Assembly: GCA_028714895.1 (NCBI GenBank)
Contig: JAQTLM010000004.1
Span: 1-64,000, forward strand
Direction of reading: 5' to 3'
DNA length: 64,000 bases
From: Gallionella sp.
Lineage (GTDB): Bacteria; Pseudomonadota; Gammaproteobacteria; Burkholderiales; Gallionellaceae
Positions 28,556 through 36,837 of this stretch are shown here, piece by piece. Position 1 is the first letter of the stretch; each line of letters opens with the position of its first letter. A model generated the notes under the pieces. It did no database searches and had not been told where the DNA came from. It saw only the letters and a list, made by a program, of their open reading frames with translations. A program made the translations under genes and the position numbers.

Positions 28556-30163
28556 ATGAAGCAAGCTCTGCCCATGATGCCTGTACCACCCTCACCGGAC
28601 CTGTTGCGCCAACGGCAACTGGTAGATGCGCTGCGCGTGCGCGGCTATTTTCCGCACCGCTCCGGGGTAGAGGAAACGCACATCTCCTGGGTGCTGCTGA
28701 CCGGGTGCGATGCCTACAAGATCAAGAAGGCGGTTGATCTCGGCTTCCTCGATTTTTCCACGCTCGAGGCGCGCCATTTCTATTGCACCGAAGAGCTGCG
28801 CCTCAACCGCCGCCTCGCCCCAGACATTTATCTCGATGTCGTTGCGATCGGCGGCAGCCCGGAACAGCCGGTGCTGGGCAGCGAACCCGCCATCGAGTAT
28901 GCGGTGCATATGCGCCGCTTCCCACGCTCTGCAATGATGGATCGCCTGCTGGCAGATGGCCACATCACCACGGCGCATATCGACAAACTGGCCGCCACCA
29001 TCGCGCGCTTCCACGCCGCACTGCCGCCCGCTGCGGCGGATTCGCCCTTCGGCTCGGCGGCGGCGATACAGGAGGCGGTGCTGGAGAATTTCGCGCAATC
29101 GTCTCCGCTGCTCTCCGCATCCGCCGACCTGGCGATGCTGGAGAAAGTGCGCCAGGCGAGCATGCTCGAGTTCGCCGCCTGCGAGCCGCTGTTCCGGCAG
29201 CGCAAGGCGGCGGGCTGCGTGCGCGAATGCCACGGCGACCTGCATCTCGGCAACATCGTGCTGCTCGACGATACGCCCGTGCCTTTCGACGGCATCGAGT
29301 TCAGCGCGACGCTGCGCTGGATCGACATGATCAGCGAGATCGCTTTCACGGTGATGGACCTGATGCAGCGCGGCCAGCCACAGTTGGCATGGCGTTTTCT
29401 CAACGCCTATCTGGAAGGCAGCGGCGATTATTCCGGAGTAGGCGTGTTGCGCTTCTATCTGGCCTACCGCGCGATGGTGCGCGCCAAGGTCGCCGCGATC
29501 CGCGCCAATCAGGAAGACCCGGCGCAGGCGCAACGGGAACTGAAGGACTGCCGCAGCTATCTCGCGCTCGCCCGCGACTGCCTGACGCGCCGCCGCCCCG
29601 CGCTGATCATCACGCATGGGCTGCCCGGCTGCGGCAAGAGCACCTTCGCGCAAATTGCGCTGGAGCGCCTGGGCGCGATCCGCGTCCGCTCGGATGTCGA
29701 GCGCAAGCGGCTGTTCGGTCTGACTGCTCTGGCGGACAGCCGCTCGCAAACCGGCGGCGGCATCTACGGCGAGGAGGCCACGCGCCGCACCTATGCGCGC
29801 CTGCATGAGCTGGCGCGCGGCCTGCTCGCCGCAGGGTTTCCCGTCATCGTCGATGCCGCATTCCTGCGCCATGCCGAGCGCGAAAGTTTTCGTGCGCTTG
29901 CCCGGGAAATAGGCGCACCCTTCGTCATTGCCAGTTTGCGAACGGACGAGGCGGTGCTGGCGCAACGGCTGGCGCAACGAAGTAGTCGCGGAAACGATGC
30001 GTCCGAAGCCGATGCTGCGGTGTTGCGCACCTTGCAGGCCGCACAGGAACCGCTACAGGATGAGGAACTCGCCGCCGCCGTGCCTTTCACCAACAACGGC
30101 GATATCGATGCGCTGAGAGCTGCTGATGAGGCTTGGAGATTACTCGAGGCGCGACTGGCCTGA
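28556..30163 (+). CDS. Phosphotransferase-like / AAA kinase fusion protein
   Basis: 535 residues in two parts. Residues of about 10-330 resemble the aminoglycoside-phosphotransferase-like fold, with ECHGDLHLGNIVLLDDTPVP as the catalytic Asp loop. Residues of about 345-530 form a P-loop kinase-like domain of the AAA_33 type, with GLPGCGKST as Walker A. This fusion (COG2187 plus COG0645) is common in proteobacteria and has no proven substrate. Neighbours do not help: it is divergent from archease and converges on the TPM gene. The P-loop, HGD and downstream Asp are intact, so an active phosphotransferase is expected. Confidence 0.88.
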   Translation: MKQALPMMPVPPSPDLLRQRQLVDALRVRGYFPHRSGVEETHISWVLLTGCDAYKIKKAVDLGFLDFSTLEARHFYCTEELRLNRRLAPDIYLDVVAIGGSPEQPVLGSEPAIEYAVHMRRFPRSAMMDRLLADGHITTAHIDKLAATIARFHAALPPAAADSPFGSAAAIQEAVLENFAQSSPLLSASADLAMLEKVRQASMLEFAACEPLFRQRKAAGCVRECHGDLHLGNIVLLDDTPVPFDGIEFSATLRWIDMISEIAFTVMDLMQRGQPQLAWRFLNAYLEGSGDYSGVGVLRFYLAYRAMVRAKVAAIRANQEDPAQAQRELKDCRSYLALARDCLTRRRPALIITHGLPGCGKSTFAQIALERLGAIRVRSDVERKRLFGLTALADSRSQTGGGIYGEEATRRTYARLHELARGLLAAGFPVIVDAAFLRHAERESFRALAREIGAPFVIASLRTDEAVLAQRLAQRSSRGNDASEADAAVLRTLQAAQEPLQDEELAAAVPFTNNGDIDALRAADEAWRLLEARLA

Positions 30164-30177
30164 GGGCGTAAATTGCT

Positions 30178-30675
30178 TTACAACACCACCGGGCGATCCG
30201 GCATTTCATTGGGTTTGCCGCCGCGCGCCGGAAAATGACGCGCCAGATGTTCGCCCACGGCGTGTATCCCGGCCAGCACGCCTGCTTCGAACTGCCCGTT
30301 GCGAAACGCCGCTTCCATCTCGCGGCAAATCGCTTCCCAGGTTTCCGTGCCGAGCTTCACATGGATGCCGCGGTCGGCGACGATCTCCACATCGCGATCT
30401 GCCAGCAGCAAATAAACCAATACGCCGTTGTTGTGTTCGGTATCCCATACACGCAACCGGGAGAACACTTCGATGGCGCGTTCCTGTGCCGTCTGTCCCG
30501 CCAGCAGCGGTGCCAATTCCAATGTGGCTTCGACCGCGAAACGGATTTGCCCGGCGTGTCGCGCTTCGGTTTCACGGATGGCGCGTTCGATCGCATCCAG
30601 CGTATGCGGTGGAAAGGCGCGGCGCACCGCCGCACGGCCACTGGATAAATGTTGCATGATGCGTTTTAAATTCAT
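30178..30675 (-). CDS. TPM-domain protein (second of pair)
   Basis: 165 residues, a TPM_phosphatase-type domain without signal peptide or glycine tail. It begins MNLKRIMQHLSSG, and IERAIRETEARHAGQIRFAV opens the TPM fold, followed by HNNGVLVYLLLADRDVEIVA, the usual core strand. The ATG (30675) is one base beyond the stop of the upstream TPM gene, in TGAGATG, so translation is likely coupled. Longer in-frame starts fall within the upstream gene's glycine codons and are rejected. In related clusters LemA is followed by a secreted TPM protein and this shorter paralogue. The function is unproven; envelope maintenance is usually proposed. Confidence 0.88.
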   Translation of the reverse strand: MNLKRIMQHLSSGRAAVRRAFPPHTLDAIERAIRETEARHAGQIRFAVEATLELAPLLAGQTAQERAIEVFSRLRVWDTEHNNGVLVYLLLADRDVEIVADRGIHVKLGTETWEAICREMEAAFRNGQFEAGVLAGIHAVGEHLARHFPARGGKPNEMPDRPVVL

Positions 30676-30676
30676 C

Positions 30677-31522
30677 TCACCAGCTCCCCGATGCTCCGCC
30701 GCCACCAAATCCGCCGCCCCCGCCGCTGAAGCCTCCTCCACCGCCAAAGCCGCCCCCACTGGTTCCACCAAATCCGCCGCCGCCATGACCGCCGAAACCG
30801 CGCCCCGCGCCGCCCAGCAGCACAAACACGAACGCCATCAGCCCGACCAGCAGCGCAACCAGCAGCGGTGCAACCGTCAGCCAGGCCAGCACCCCCAGCC
30901 CTCCACCCATCAGCATCGCGGCGGGAAAACGCCCGAGCAGCGCGCGCAACATGCCGCCCGCCACTACCACCAGCCCGAAGGCGATGAACAGCAGCGACTC
31001 GATGTTATATGTGCCGCTTGCGGCGGCACGCTTCGGCGGCGGCAGAGGTTCGCCGTCGATCACCTGCATTATTGCCGCTGTGCCGGCATCGATCCCCGCA
31101 TAAAACTCGCCACGCTTGAAAGAGGGCGTGATGATTTCGGCGATGATGCGTTTTGCCGTGGCATCGTTCAGCGCGCCTTCCAGGCCGTAACCTACCTCGA
31201 TGCGTAGTGCGCGGTCATCTTTGGCGACCAGCAGCAATGCGCCGTCATCCACGCCCTTGCGCCCAAGTTTCCACGCCTCGACGACGCGCATGGCGAACTG
31301 TTCGATGGTTTCCGGTTGGGTGGTTGGAATAATCAGCACGGCAAGCTGCGCGCCTTTCTTCGTTTCAAATGCGGCAAGGCGGGCTTCGAGTGCTTGCGTT
31401 TGCCCCGCATCCAGCGTCGCGGTGAGATCGGTGACGCGCTGGGTGAGCGGCGGCACGGCAACATCTGCCTGCGCCACGCCGGTGAGCAGCAGCGCAAGCA
31501 GGACGGCCCATGTTGTCTTCAT
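30677..31522 (-). CDS. TPM-domain membrane protein with glycine-rich tail (YgcG-like)
   Basis: 281 residues. An N-terminal signal peptide (residues 1-19, ending TGVAQA) is followed by a periplasmic TPM domain (about 25-150) with GVDDGALLLVAKDDRALRIEVG. Two hydrophobic segments (about 170-235) come next, then a 40-residue tail of Gly, Phe and Ser ending in GGASGSW. TPM proteins of this kind accompany LemA. The reading is firm as family; activity is unknown. The gene lies downstream of lemA but is separated from it by a small two-gene insertion. Confidence 0.92.
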   Translation of the reverse strand: MKTTWAVLLALLLTGVAQADVAVPPLTQRVTDLTATLDAGQTQALEARLAAFETKKGAQLAVLIIPTTQPETIEQFAMRVVEAWKLGRKGVDDGALLLVAKDDRALRIEVGYGLEGALNDATAKRIIAEIITPSFKRGEFYAGIDAGTAAIMQVIDGEPLPPPKRAAASGTYNIESLLFIAFGLVVVAGGMLRALLGRFPAAMLMGGGLGVLAWLTVAPLLVALLVGLMAFVFVLLGGAGRGFGGHGGGGFGGTSGGGFGGGGGFSGGGGGFGGGGASGSW

Positions 31523-31562
31523 TTATTTCGCCGGTACGGCAGCGCCAAGTATGACCGGACGG

Positions 31563-31790
31563 TCACGCTGCATAACGGTGAATTTCCACTTCTACCCGGC
31601 GCTGCACTGTACCATCGGCATCGGCATAAACCCGACGTGCAATGGGTTCGCTCAGGTAGTACTCGCCACAGTTGTCACAGATTTCGGCAGGAACATCACG
31701 GATGACCACTACCGTTTTGTCACGTTGCAAAGTAACGGTGGTAGTGCCAGGTCGTGTCTGTCCGGTTTTGCAGATTACGCATCTCATCAC
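31563..31790 (-). CDS. YgiT-type zinc finger protein, likely antitoxin
   Basis: 75 residues with two CxxC knuckles (MRCVICKTG and CDNCGEYYL), the zinc-binding N-terminal domain of MqsA/YgiT antitoxins. The helix-turn-helix half that MqsA uses for autorepression is absent, so DNA binding would need another factor. Its ATG overlaps the stop of the upstream DUF4258 gene by four bases (ATGA), the toxin-first order of MqsRA-like pairs. Called an antitoxin by that context. Confidence 0.82.
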   Translation of the reverse strand: MMRCVICKTGQTRPGTTTVTLQRDKTVVVIRDVPAEICDNCGEYYLSEPIARRVYADADGTVQRRVEVEIHRYAA

Positions 31791-32071
31791 GCTCTCCTTC
31801 TCTTGAATGACTCATCCCAAATCGCGGAATCCGGCAGGTAGATTGTAACCAGATGGCATCTTCCCGTTGCCAGTTCGCGCGCAACAACCGCATGAACAGG
31901 CTGGCTTCCATAAAAACCCAACAGTAAAGCACTGGGGAAAGGCTGGTCATCCGGATAATCGGCTATAACCTCCCCTTCGGCAACAATCTGTGCCACTGCA
32001 TCCGGGTTGATCCCACGCTGAAACATGCGCTCGAAAGCATGACGCGAAAAGTGCAGAGTTTCACAATCCAT
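31787..32071 (-). CDS. DUF4258 protein, likely toxin partner
   Basis: 94 residues beginning LHFSRHAFERMFQRGINPDAV, the histidine-arginine helix shared by DUF4258 and BrnT/RelE-like small RNases, then strands with HAVVARELATGRCHLVTIYLP. DUF4258 genes are repeatedly paired with YgiT-type zinc-finger genes, as here. An mRNA-cleaving toxin is inferred, not shown. The pair lies between lemA and its usual TPM partner, so it has been inserted into that cluster. Confidence 0.8.
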   Translation of the reverse strand: MDCETLHFSRHAFERMFQRGINPDAVAQIVAEGEVIADYPDDQPFPSALLLGFYGSQPVHAVVARELATGRCHLVTIYLPDSAIWDESFKRRRA

Positions 32072-32099
32072 GTTTTATCGCTTTCCGGTCAGGCTGCAT

Positions 32100-32705
32100 T
32101 TATTTCGCCGGTGCGGCAGCCTTGGGTGCGGCAAAATCCACTGTCGGCGGGCGGGAAATTTCCTTCTCGTTTTCCACCGTGAAGTTTGGCTTGACGCTAT
32201 AGCCGAACAGCATTGCGGTCAGGTTGCTCGGGAAGGAGCGCACTGTGACGTTGTATTCCTGCACCGCCTTGATGTAGCGGTTGCGCGCCACGGTGATGCG
32301 GTTTTCCGTGCCTTCCAGTTGCGCCTGCAAGTCGCGGAAATTCGCGTCGGATTTCAATTGCGGGTAATTCTCCGATACCACCAGCAAGCGGCTTAATGCC
32401 GAAGTCAGTTGGCCTTGTGCGGCCTGGAATTTGGCGAAGGCCTGTGCGTCGTTGATCAGTTCGGGCGTGGCCTGGATGCTGCCGACCCTGGCGCGCGCCT
32501 CGGTGACACCCAGCAGCACGGCCTGTTCCTGCGCGGCATAACCCTTGACCGTATTGACCAGATTGGGGATCAGGTCGGCACGCCGCTGGTACTGGTTCAG
32601 CACCTCAGCCCAACTCGCCTTGATTTGTTCATCGGTAGTCTGGAAGGTGTTGTAGCCGCAACCGCTCAACATCAACGTCAGTAAAGCAATCCATAAGGTA
32701 CGCAT
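32100..32705 (-). CDS. lemA: LemA family lipoprotein
   Basis: 201 residues. Lipoprotein signal ending in the lipobox LSGC (MRTLWIALLTLMLSGCGYN), then the LemA helical domain with WAEVLNQYQRRADLIPNLVN and NRYIKAVQEYN. The ATG at 32705 follows GGAGGAACCAACG; 24 upstream in-frame codons belong to the end of the flavoprotein gene. LemA proteins are membrane-anchored helical bundles of unknown function, typically in operon with TPM proteins, as nearly preserved here. The last residues are alanine- and proline-rich (APKAAAPAK). Confidence 0.92.
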   Translation of the reverse strand: MRTLWIALLTLMLSGCGYNTFQTTDEQIKASWAEVLNQYQRRADLIPNLVNTVKGYAAQEQAVLLGVTEARARVGSIQATPELINDAQAFAKFQAAQGQLTSALSRLLVVSENYPQLKSDANFRDLQAQLEGTENRITVARNRYIKAVQEYNVTVRSFPSNLTAMLFGYSVKPNFTVENEKEISRPPTVDFAAPKAAAPAK

Positions 32706-32754
32706 CGTTGGTTCCTCCGGGTTGGATGTCAAAAAACACACGTAAACTATAGCA

Positions 32755-33969
32755 CTAAACCGCCTGCCCGGCGGCATAGCCGGAAGCCCACGCCCATTGG
32801 AAGTTATAGCCGCCGAGTTGCCCCGTCACGTCCACCACTTCGCCGATGAAATACAGGCCGGGTACGTCGTTGCATTCCATGGTTTTCGACGACAGCGCGC
32901 GCGTATCGATTCCGCCACATGTCACTTCCGCCTTGGTGTAGCCCAAGGTGCCGGATGGGGTGATCTGCCAGTCGTGCAGAAGTACGGCGATTTGCTTGCG
33001 CTGCTTGTCGTTGTATTGGTTGAGCGGCTTGTTCTCGATGTGCTGATGCTCGGCCAACTGCGCGCACCACGCTTCGGCGAAGCTCTTGGGGAACCATTGC
33101 GTCAGGAAATTACTGAGCAATTTTTTGCTGCTCTTTTGTTCATCCAGCAGGGTCGCCATATCGCAATCCGGCAACAGGTTGATATGCAACGGTTCGCCAT
33201 GCTGCCAGTAGGAGGAGATTTGCAATATCGCCGGGCCGCTCAGGCCGCGATGGGTAACCAGCATGTTTTCGCGGAACGACTGCTTGCCAAAACTCACCGT
33301 AACATCGAGCGAAACGCCGGTCAGGTCGGCATAAGGTTTCCAGTCATCCGGCGCAAAACTCAGCGGCACCAAGCCAGGCTTGAGTTTAGCGATGGGGATG
33401 CTGAACTGCTCGGCGACGTGGTAGCCAAACGGAGTAGCGCCGGTATTGGGGATGGACAAGCCGCCGGTCGCGATCACCAGCGATACAGCCTCGAATTCAC
33501 CGCGCGAGGTGCTGACATAAAATTTGGCTTTCTTGCCCCCGCCAACATCCAAGGGGTAAGGGGTATGTTTGATTTCTTCGATCTCACAGGTCATGAAGCG
33601 CTTCACGCCCGCCGCATCGCATTCACCGCGCAGCATCGCGACAATCACTTCCGCTTCGTCGTCGCAGAACAATTGCCCGAGCGTCTTTTCGTGATAACCG
33701 ATGTTGTGCTTTTGCAGCAGCGCAATAAAATCCTGCGGCGTGTAACGCGCCAGTGCCGAACGGCAAAAATCCGGATTGGCGGAAATGAAGTTTTCCGGCT
33801 TGGTACTGAGATTGGTAAAGTTGCAATGCCCGCCACCGGAGATGCGGATCTTTTCCGCAAGCTTCTTGGCATGGTCAAGCAACACCACGGAACGCCCGCG
33901 TTGTCCCGCTTGCAGGGCACACATCAGTCCGGCTGCACCTGATCCGATAATAATCACATCTGTTTTCAT
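32755..33969 (-). CDS. BaiN/RdsA-like FAD-dependent oxidoreductase (HI0933 family)
   Basis: 404 residues with the HI0933/YhiN architecture: FAD-binding GSGAAGLMCALQAGQRG at the N terminus, then KKLAEKIRISGGGHCNFTN, the family signature, a central insert domain, and GLYFIGEVVDVTGQLGGYN plus QWAWASGYAAG closing the FAD site near the C terminus. Characterised members reduce flavonoids or bile-acid intermediates or oxidise aminoacetone; the substrate here is unknown. Cytosolic. It is upstream of lemA with a 49-base gap, possibly in one transcript. Confidence 0.92.
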   Translation of the reverse strand: MKTDVIIIGSGAAGLMCALQAGQRGRSVVLLDHAKKLAEKIRISGGGHCNFTNLSTKPENFISANPDFCRSALARYTPQDFIALLQKHNIGYHEKTLGQLFCDDEAEVIVAMLRGECDAAGVKRFMTCEIEEIKHTPYPLDVGGGKKAKFYVSTSRGEFEAVSLVIATGGLSIPNTGATPFGYHVAEQFSIPIAKLKPGLVPLSFAPDDWKPYADLTGVSLDVTVSFGKQSFRENMLVTHRGLSGPAILQISSYWQHGEPLHINLLPDCDMATLLDEQKSSKKLLSNFLTQWFPKSFAEAWCAQLAEHQHIENKPLNQYNDKQRKQIAVLLHDWQITPSGTLGYTKAEVTCGGIDTRALSSKTMECNDVPGLYFIGEVVDVTGQLGGYNFQWAWASGYAAGQAV

Positions 33970-34526
33970 ATTTGTTCCGTAATGCCCAGAGCGGGCGTTT
34001 ATTCAGTTAATCATTGGAAAAGCCATTGTCCGCATAACCAGCGACTTGGCTGGCGTTAACCAATGACTTGGTTGGCGTAGCTTGCCAACTTAGTCAGATG
34101 GCTATGCAAAGCCTTTTGGCAGCCTAGCCGATAGCTATAACCAATGACTTGCCCAGCGTCTTGTGCTGGGTTAGCCAGATGGCTAGTAGTCATATCAGTA
34201 GTTACATCAGGCTGCACGGATTAACGCGGGCAAGCCGCTGGAGGGGGCGATTATCCCATGCACCGACAAGGTGCACAGCGAAAAACCGATAACGATTGTC
34301 ATTATTTACACAAAGATCAATAAAATCTCCAGAAATAAGAGATCAAGGTAAGCTGGTTGGGGCAAGGCAGCCCATTCAACTCGCGATACCCCCACCTCGG
34401 GCACTTTTTGAATGAATGTGGCATGCTTAAACCAAATCGGCCGCCTTGAACAACCCGCGCAATTCCATGATAATGCCCGCCCTTTACCGAACAGGTAATT
34501 CCACGCTTAATTTCCGGGTGCTCCAA
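33970..34526. other. Intergenic stretch with degenerate repeat copies
   Basis: No gene seen. The first half (34034-34210) is filled with shuffled, partly inverted fragments of the CCAGCGACTTGG repeat. The second half, towards the DUF1566 gene, has no repeat and presumably carries that gene's promoter. Confidence 0.6.
34034..34210. repeat. Rearranged cluster of the CCAGCGACTTGG repeat
   Basis: At least four fragments related to the 139-bp element: ATAACCAGCGACTTGGCTGGCG, AACCAATGACTTGGTTGGCG, ATAACCAATGACTTGCCCAGCG and CAGATGGCTAGTAG followed by ATCAG. They look like repeated insertion and decay of the same family at one site. Confidence 0.7.
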
Positions 34527-35225
34527 ATGAAAAAACCGATCAATGAGAGTATGGCGTCAAAGAATTTCGCCTCTTCCTGCCGCCGCATGGCACTGGTGCT
34601 GCTGTGCCCTTTGGCAATCGCAGGCTGTGACGCCCCGTCCGCTCTCAAGCCATTTGTATTTGACATGACGCGCCTCAATCAGGACGGCAGCGTGAATGAC
34701 GGCAAGGACTACGTCAAACAACCATGGACATGTGTGCTGGACAACCAGTCAGGCTTGATCTGGGAAGTAAAAAAATCCGAACCCGGCTTGCACAACATCA
34801 ATAATACCTACAGCTGGTACGACCCGAATCAGGATAGCAATGGCGGCTTTGCAGGCAAAGCCAATGGCGGGACATGCACTGGCAGCAATTGCGACACCGA
34901 GTCTTACATCCATGCGGTTAACGCAGAAAAACTTTGCGGCTTAACCGATTGGTACTTGCCAAGCCGTTTTGAGTTAAATACCATCGTAGACACCAGCGTT
35001 GCCCTCCCCGGACCTACACTTCCCAAAGCGTTTTTCCCGGAATCCCTGGCCGGAAAATACTGGACTGATACGACGTTCAAAACCCGCCGTGCCGGCGCTT
35101 GGGCATGGCGCTTCGATCAGGGGAGTGATTACGTCGTGGAGAAAAGCGACACGCTTAATGTCAGGTTAGCTCGCCCCGCCCCGAAAAAACCCGGTGAGCA
35201 AGCAAAACAACCTTCAACCAAGTAA
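34527..35225 (+). CDS. DUF1566 domain lipoprotein
   Basis: 232 residues. A signal peptide with lipobox LAIAGC (around residues 25-33) predicts an outer- or inner-membrane lipoprotein. The mature part is a DUF1566 (Lcl-type) C-lectin-like domain: WTCVLDNQSGLIWEVK, then GLTDWYLPSRFELNTIVD and YWTDTTFKTRRAGAWAWRF. The four cysteines in the middle probably form disulfides. The ATG at 34527 is chosen because it puts a normal signal peptide first; a TTG at 34446 and an ATG at 34551 are alternatives. DUF1566 proteins occur in large paralogous sets in Gallionellaceae-like and Legionella genomes; binding to surface ligands is a guess. Confidence 0.85.
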   Translation: MKKPINESMASKNFASSCRRMALVLLCPLAIAGCDAPSALKPFVFDMTRLNQDGSVNDGKDYVKQPWTCVLDNQSGLIWEVKKSEPGLHNINNTYSWYDPNQDSNGGFAGKANGGTCTGSNCDTESYIHAVNAEKLCGLTDWYLPSRFELNTIVDTSVALPGPTLPKAFFPESLAGKYWTDTTFKTRRAGAWAWRFDQGSDYVVEKSDTLNVRLARPAPKKPGEQAKQPSTK

Positions 35226-35339
35226 ATTACCTGCTGGCCGCCAGTTCGCTACGCCATAGTGTTTGCCGTGGTTGTATCGGGCTGTGCGGCCAAGCCGACT
35301 CATTCCGGCAACCATTATGGAATGGCGGTTTTATCTTGA

Positions 35340-35675
35340 TTATCTGAGAGACAAAATAAACTGCACCAGAGTTTTGATATCGTCATCGCTGAGTCTCGCA
35401 TACGCCGGCATGGCGACTTCGCCCCAAACGCCGCCTTTGCTGCCATTTTTTATTACCCCGGCCAGCCTGGCTTGCGCACCGGCATTGCCACTGTATTTCC
35501 TGCCAATTTCCCTCAGCGAGGGACCAAAAAGCGACCTATCCATACTATGGCAATTGAAGCAGCTTTTTTTCTTGGCTAACGCTTTAAACGCTGCGGCATC
35601 CACCGCCGCATCCGCCTGCCCGGCAAACATCAACGCCGTTGCAACTGCCGCGATGCCAACCCACTGTGACTTCAT
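35340..35675 (-). CDS. Small periplasmic class I cytochrome c
   Basis: 111 residues. Signal peptide ends in AGQADA (about residue 23). One haem attachment site, CFNCH, and a distal Met ligand in VAMPAYARLSDDDIKTLVQFIL give the c551/c5 plan. The ATG at 35675 is preceded by AGGGGGGGGT; an in-frame ATG upstream adds 13 residues without improving the signal peptide. It probably shuttles electrons in the periplasm; the partner oxidase or reductase is not in the window. Confidence 0.92.
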   Translation of the reverse strand: MKSQWVGIAAVATALMFAGQADAAVDAAAFKALAKKKSCFNCHSMDRSLFGPSLREIGRKYSGNAGAQARLAGVIKNGSKGGVWGEVAMPAYARLSDDDIKTLVQFILSLR

Positions 35676-35877
35676 ACCCCCCCCTGAAAATAATCTTGAT
35701 AATTTCTGCGACAATATTTTGCCGGTCTGGTTCCGGCATAACGATATTGGCTACCAAACCAGAATATAAGCCGATAGCTGCCCTCTTCATATCGAAAATT
35801 CGCGGCAAATTCTACAAGGCACGCTACACCATCGTGCTACGCTATCGCTCAATTTTTCCGATCATTAAAACACAAAA

Positions 35878-35905
35878 GTAGGGGCACGGCGCGCCGTGCC
35901 CCTAC
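35878..35905. repeat. 28-bp perfect GTAG palindrome
   Basis: GTAGGGGCACGGCG followed directly by its exact complement, ending CTAC. It sits 35 bases before the mtfA start codon. Its GTAG/CTAC ends recall the REP units elsewhere in the window. Confidence 0.85.
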
Positions 35906-35939
35906 CCACAAGCATTCGAACATAGTTGCTTGAAAGAAT

Positions 35940-36752
35940 ATGAACTGGAGCCTCAAAAATTGGCGCAGGCGGTATATTTTGCAGCATGCAATGTTGCCAG
36001 AGGAGGCATGGCGTGCCGCCGTTTCCGGGCTGCCCGTCTTGCGCGGGCTATCGAAAGAAGAAATGGAGCGCCTGCGCGAACTTGCAACTTTGCTCCTGAA
36101 TGAAAAGCAGGTGGTTGCAGCTGGCGGGTTTTCCCTGGACGACAACACGCGGATCAAAATTGCCGCCCAAGCTTGCCTGCCGATTCTTAATCTCGGGCTG
36201 GATTATTATGCTGGCTGGGTGTCGGTGATCGTCTATCCCGGCGAATTCATGCCGGAACACGAATTCATGGATGAAGCCGGAGTGGTGCATGTTGTCCATG
36301 GCCCAGTGATGGGAGAATCCTGGGAGCGCGGGCCGGTAATCCTGTCCGGCGCCGACGCCGTGCGCTGCGGCGGGCACGATAGCACCAACGTGGTGATCCA
36401 CGAATTTGCCCACAAACTGGACATACTGAACGGTGCGATGAACGGTTTTCCGCCGTTGCATCGGGAGATGTCCTCCGAACGGTGGGCGCAATCCTTTACC
36501 GCAGCCTTCGCCGACTTCTGCGCCAAGGTGGAAATGGGGATTGAAATGGTGCTTGACCCCTATGGAGCCGAAAGCCCAGCCGAATTTTTCGCCGTAACGA
36601 GCGAGGCATTTTTCGAAACGCCCCGTACCCTGCAACAGGAATATCCGGACGTGTACCGGCAACTGGCTGCTTTTTACCGCCAGGATCCGGCTAGGAGAGC
36701 CGCCGAAATAGGTTTCGGCAAAACCGGTCTGCATTTGATGCCTCCCCGCTAA
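35940..36752 (+). CDS. mtfA: MtfA-like zinc metallopeptidase (M90 family)
   Basis: 270 residues. The gluzincin motif HEFAHKLD (near residue 152) supplies two zinc-binding histidines, and a glutamate downstream in AESPAEFFAVTSEAFFE is the likely third ligand. E. coli MtfA is a soluble aminopeptidase that also sequesters the Mlc repressor; whether Mlc exists here is unknown. The N terminus is an ATG at 35940 in MNWSLKNWRRRYILQ. The last 20 codons of the gene contain the putative carA promoter. Confidence 0.92.
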   Translation: MNWSLKNWRRRYILQHAMLPEEAWRAAVSGLPVLRGLSKEEMERLRELATLLLNEKQVVAAGGFSLDDNTRIKIAAQACLPILNLGLDYYAGWVSVIVYPGEFMPEHEFMDEAGVVHVVHGPVMGESWERGPVILSGADAVRCGGHDSTNVVIHEFAHKLDILNGAMNGFPPLHREMSSERWAQSFTAAFADFCAKVEMGIEMVLDPYGAESPAEFFAVTSEAFFETPRTLQQEYPDVYRQLAAFYRQDPARRAAEIGFGKTGLHLMPPR

Positions 36753-36764
36753 TCCGCTATAATG
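36736..36764 (+). promoter_or_regulatory. Sigma-70 promoter of carAB
   Basis: TTGATG (36736-36741) and a consensus TATAAT (36759-36764) with a 17-bp spacer, overlapping the 3' end of mtfA and about 75 bases before the carA start. Confidence 0.7.
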
Positions 36765-36780
36765 CGCACCAATTCAAAGC

Positions 36781-36803
36781 GGGATGGACACACGGTCCGT
36801 CCC
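36781..36803 (+). promoter_or_regulatory. Leader hairpin before carA, possible attenuator
   Basis: GGGATGGAC (36781-36789) pairs with GTCCGTCCC (36795-36803), nine pairs with one G-U and a five-base loop, followed by GCTTCTTT. It would be transcribed within 20 bases of the promoter start, a position fitting transcription attenuation by pyrimidine or arginine supply. The T-tract is weak. Confidence 0.5.
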
Positions 36804-36837
36804 GCTTCTTTATGTAAACTGTTTTGGGAGTATTCCG

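Noticed and set aside
34317-34526. 69-codon minus-strand frame upstream of the DUF1566 gene
   Set aside because: No ribosome binding site or family; the region is more likely the promoter of the lipoprotein gene.
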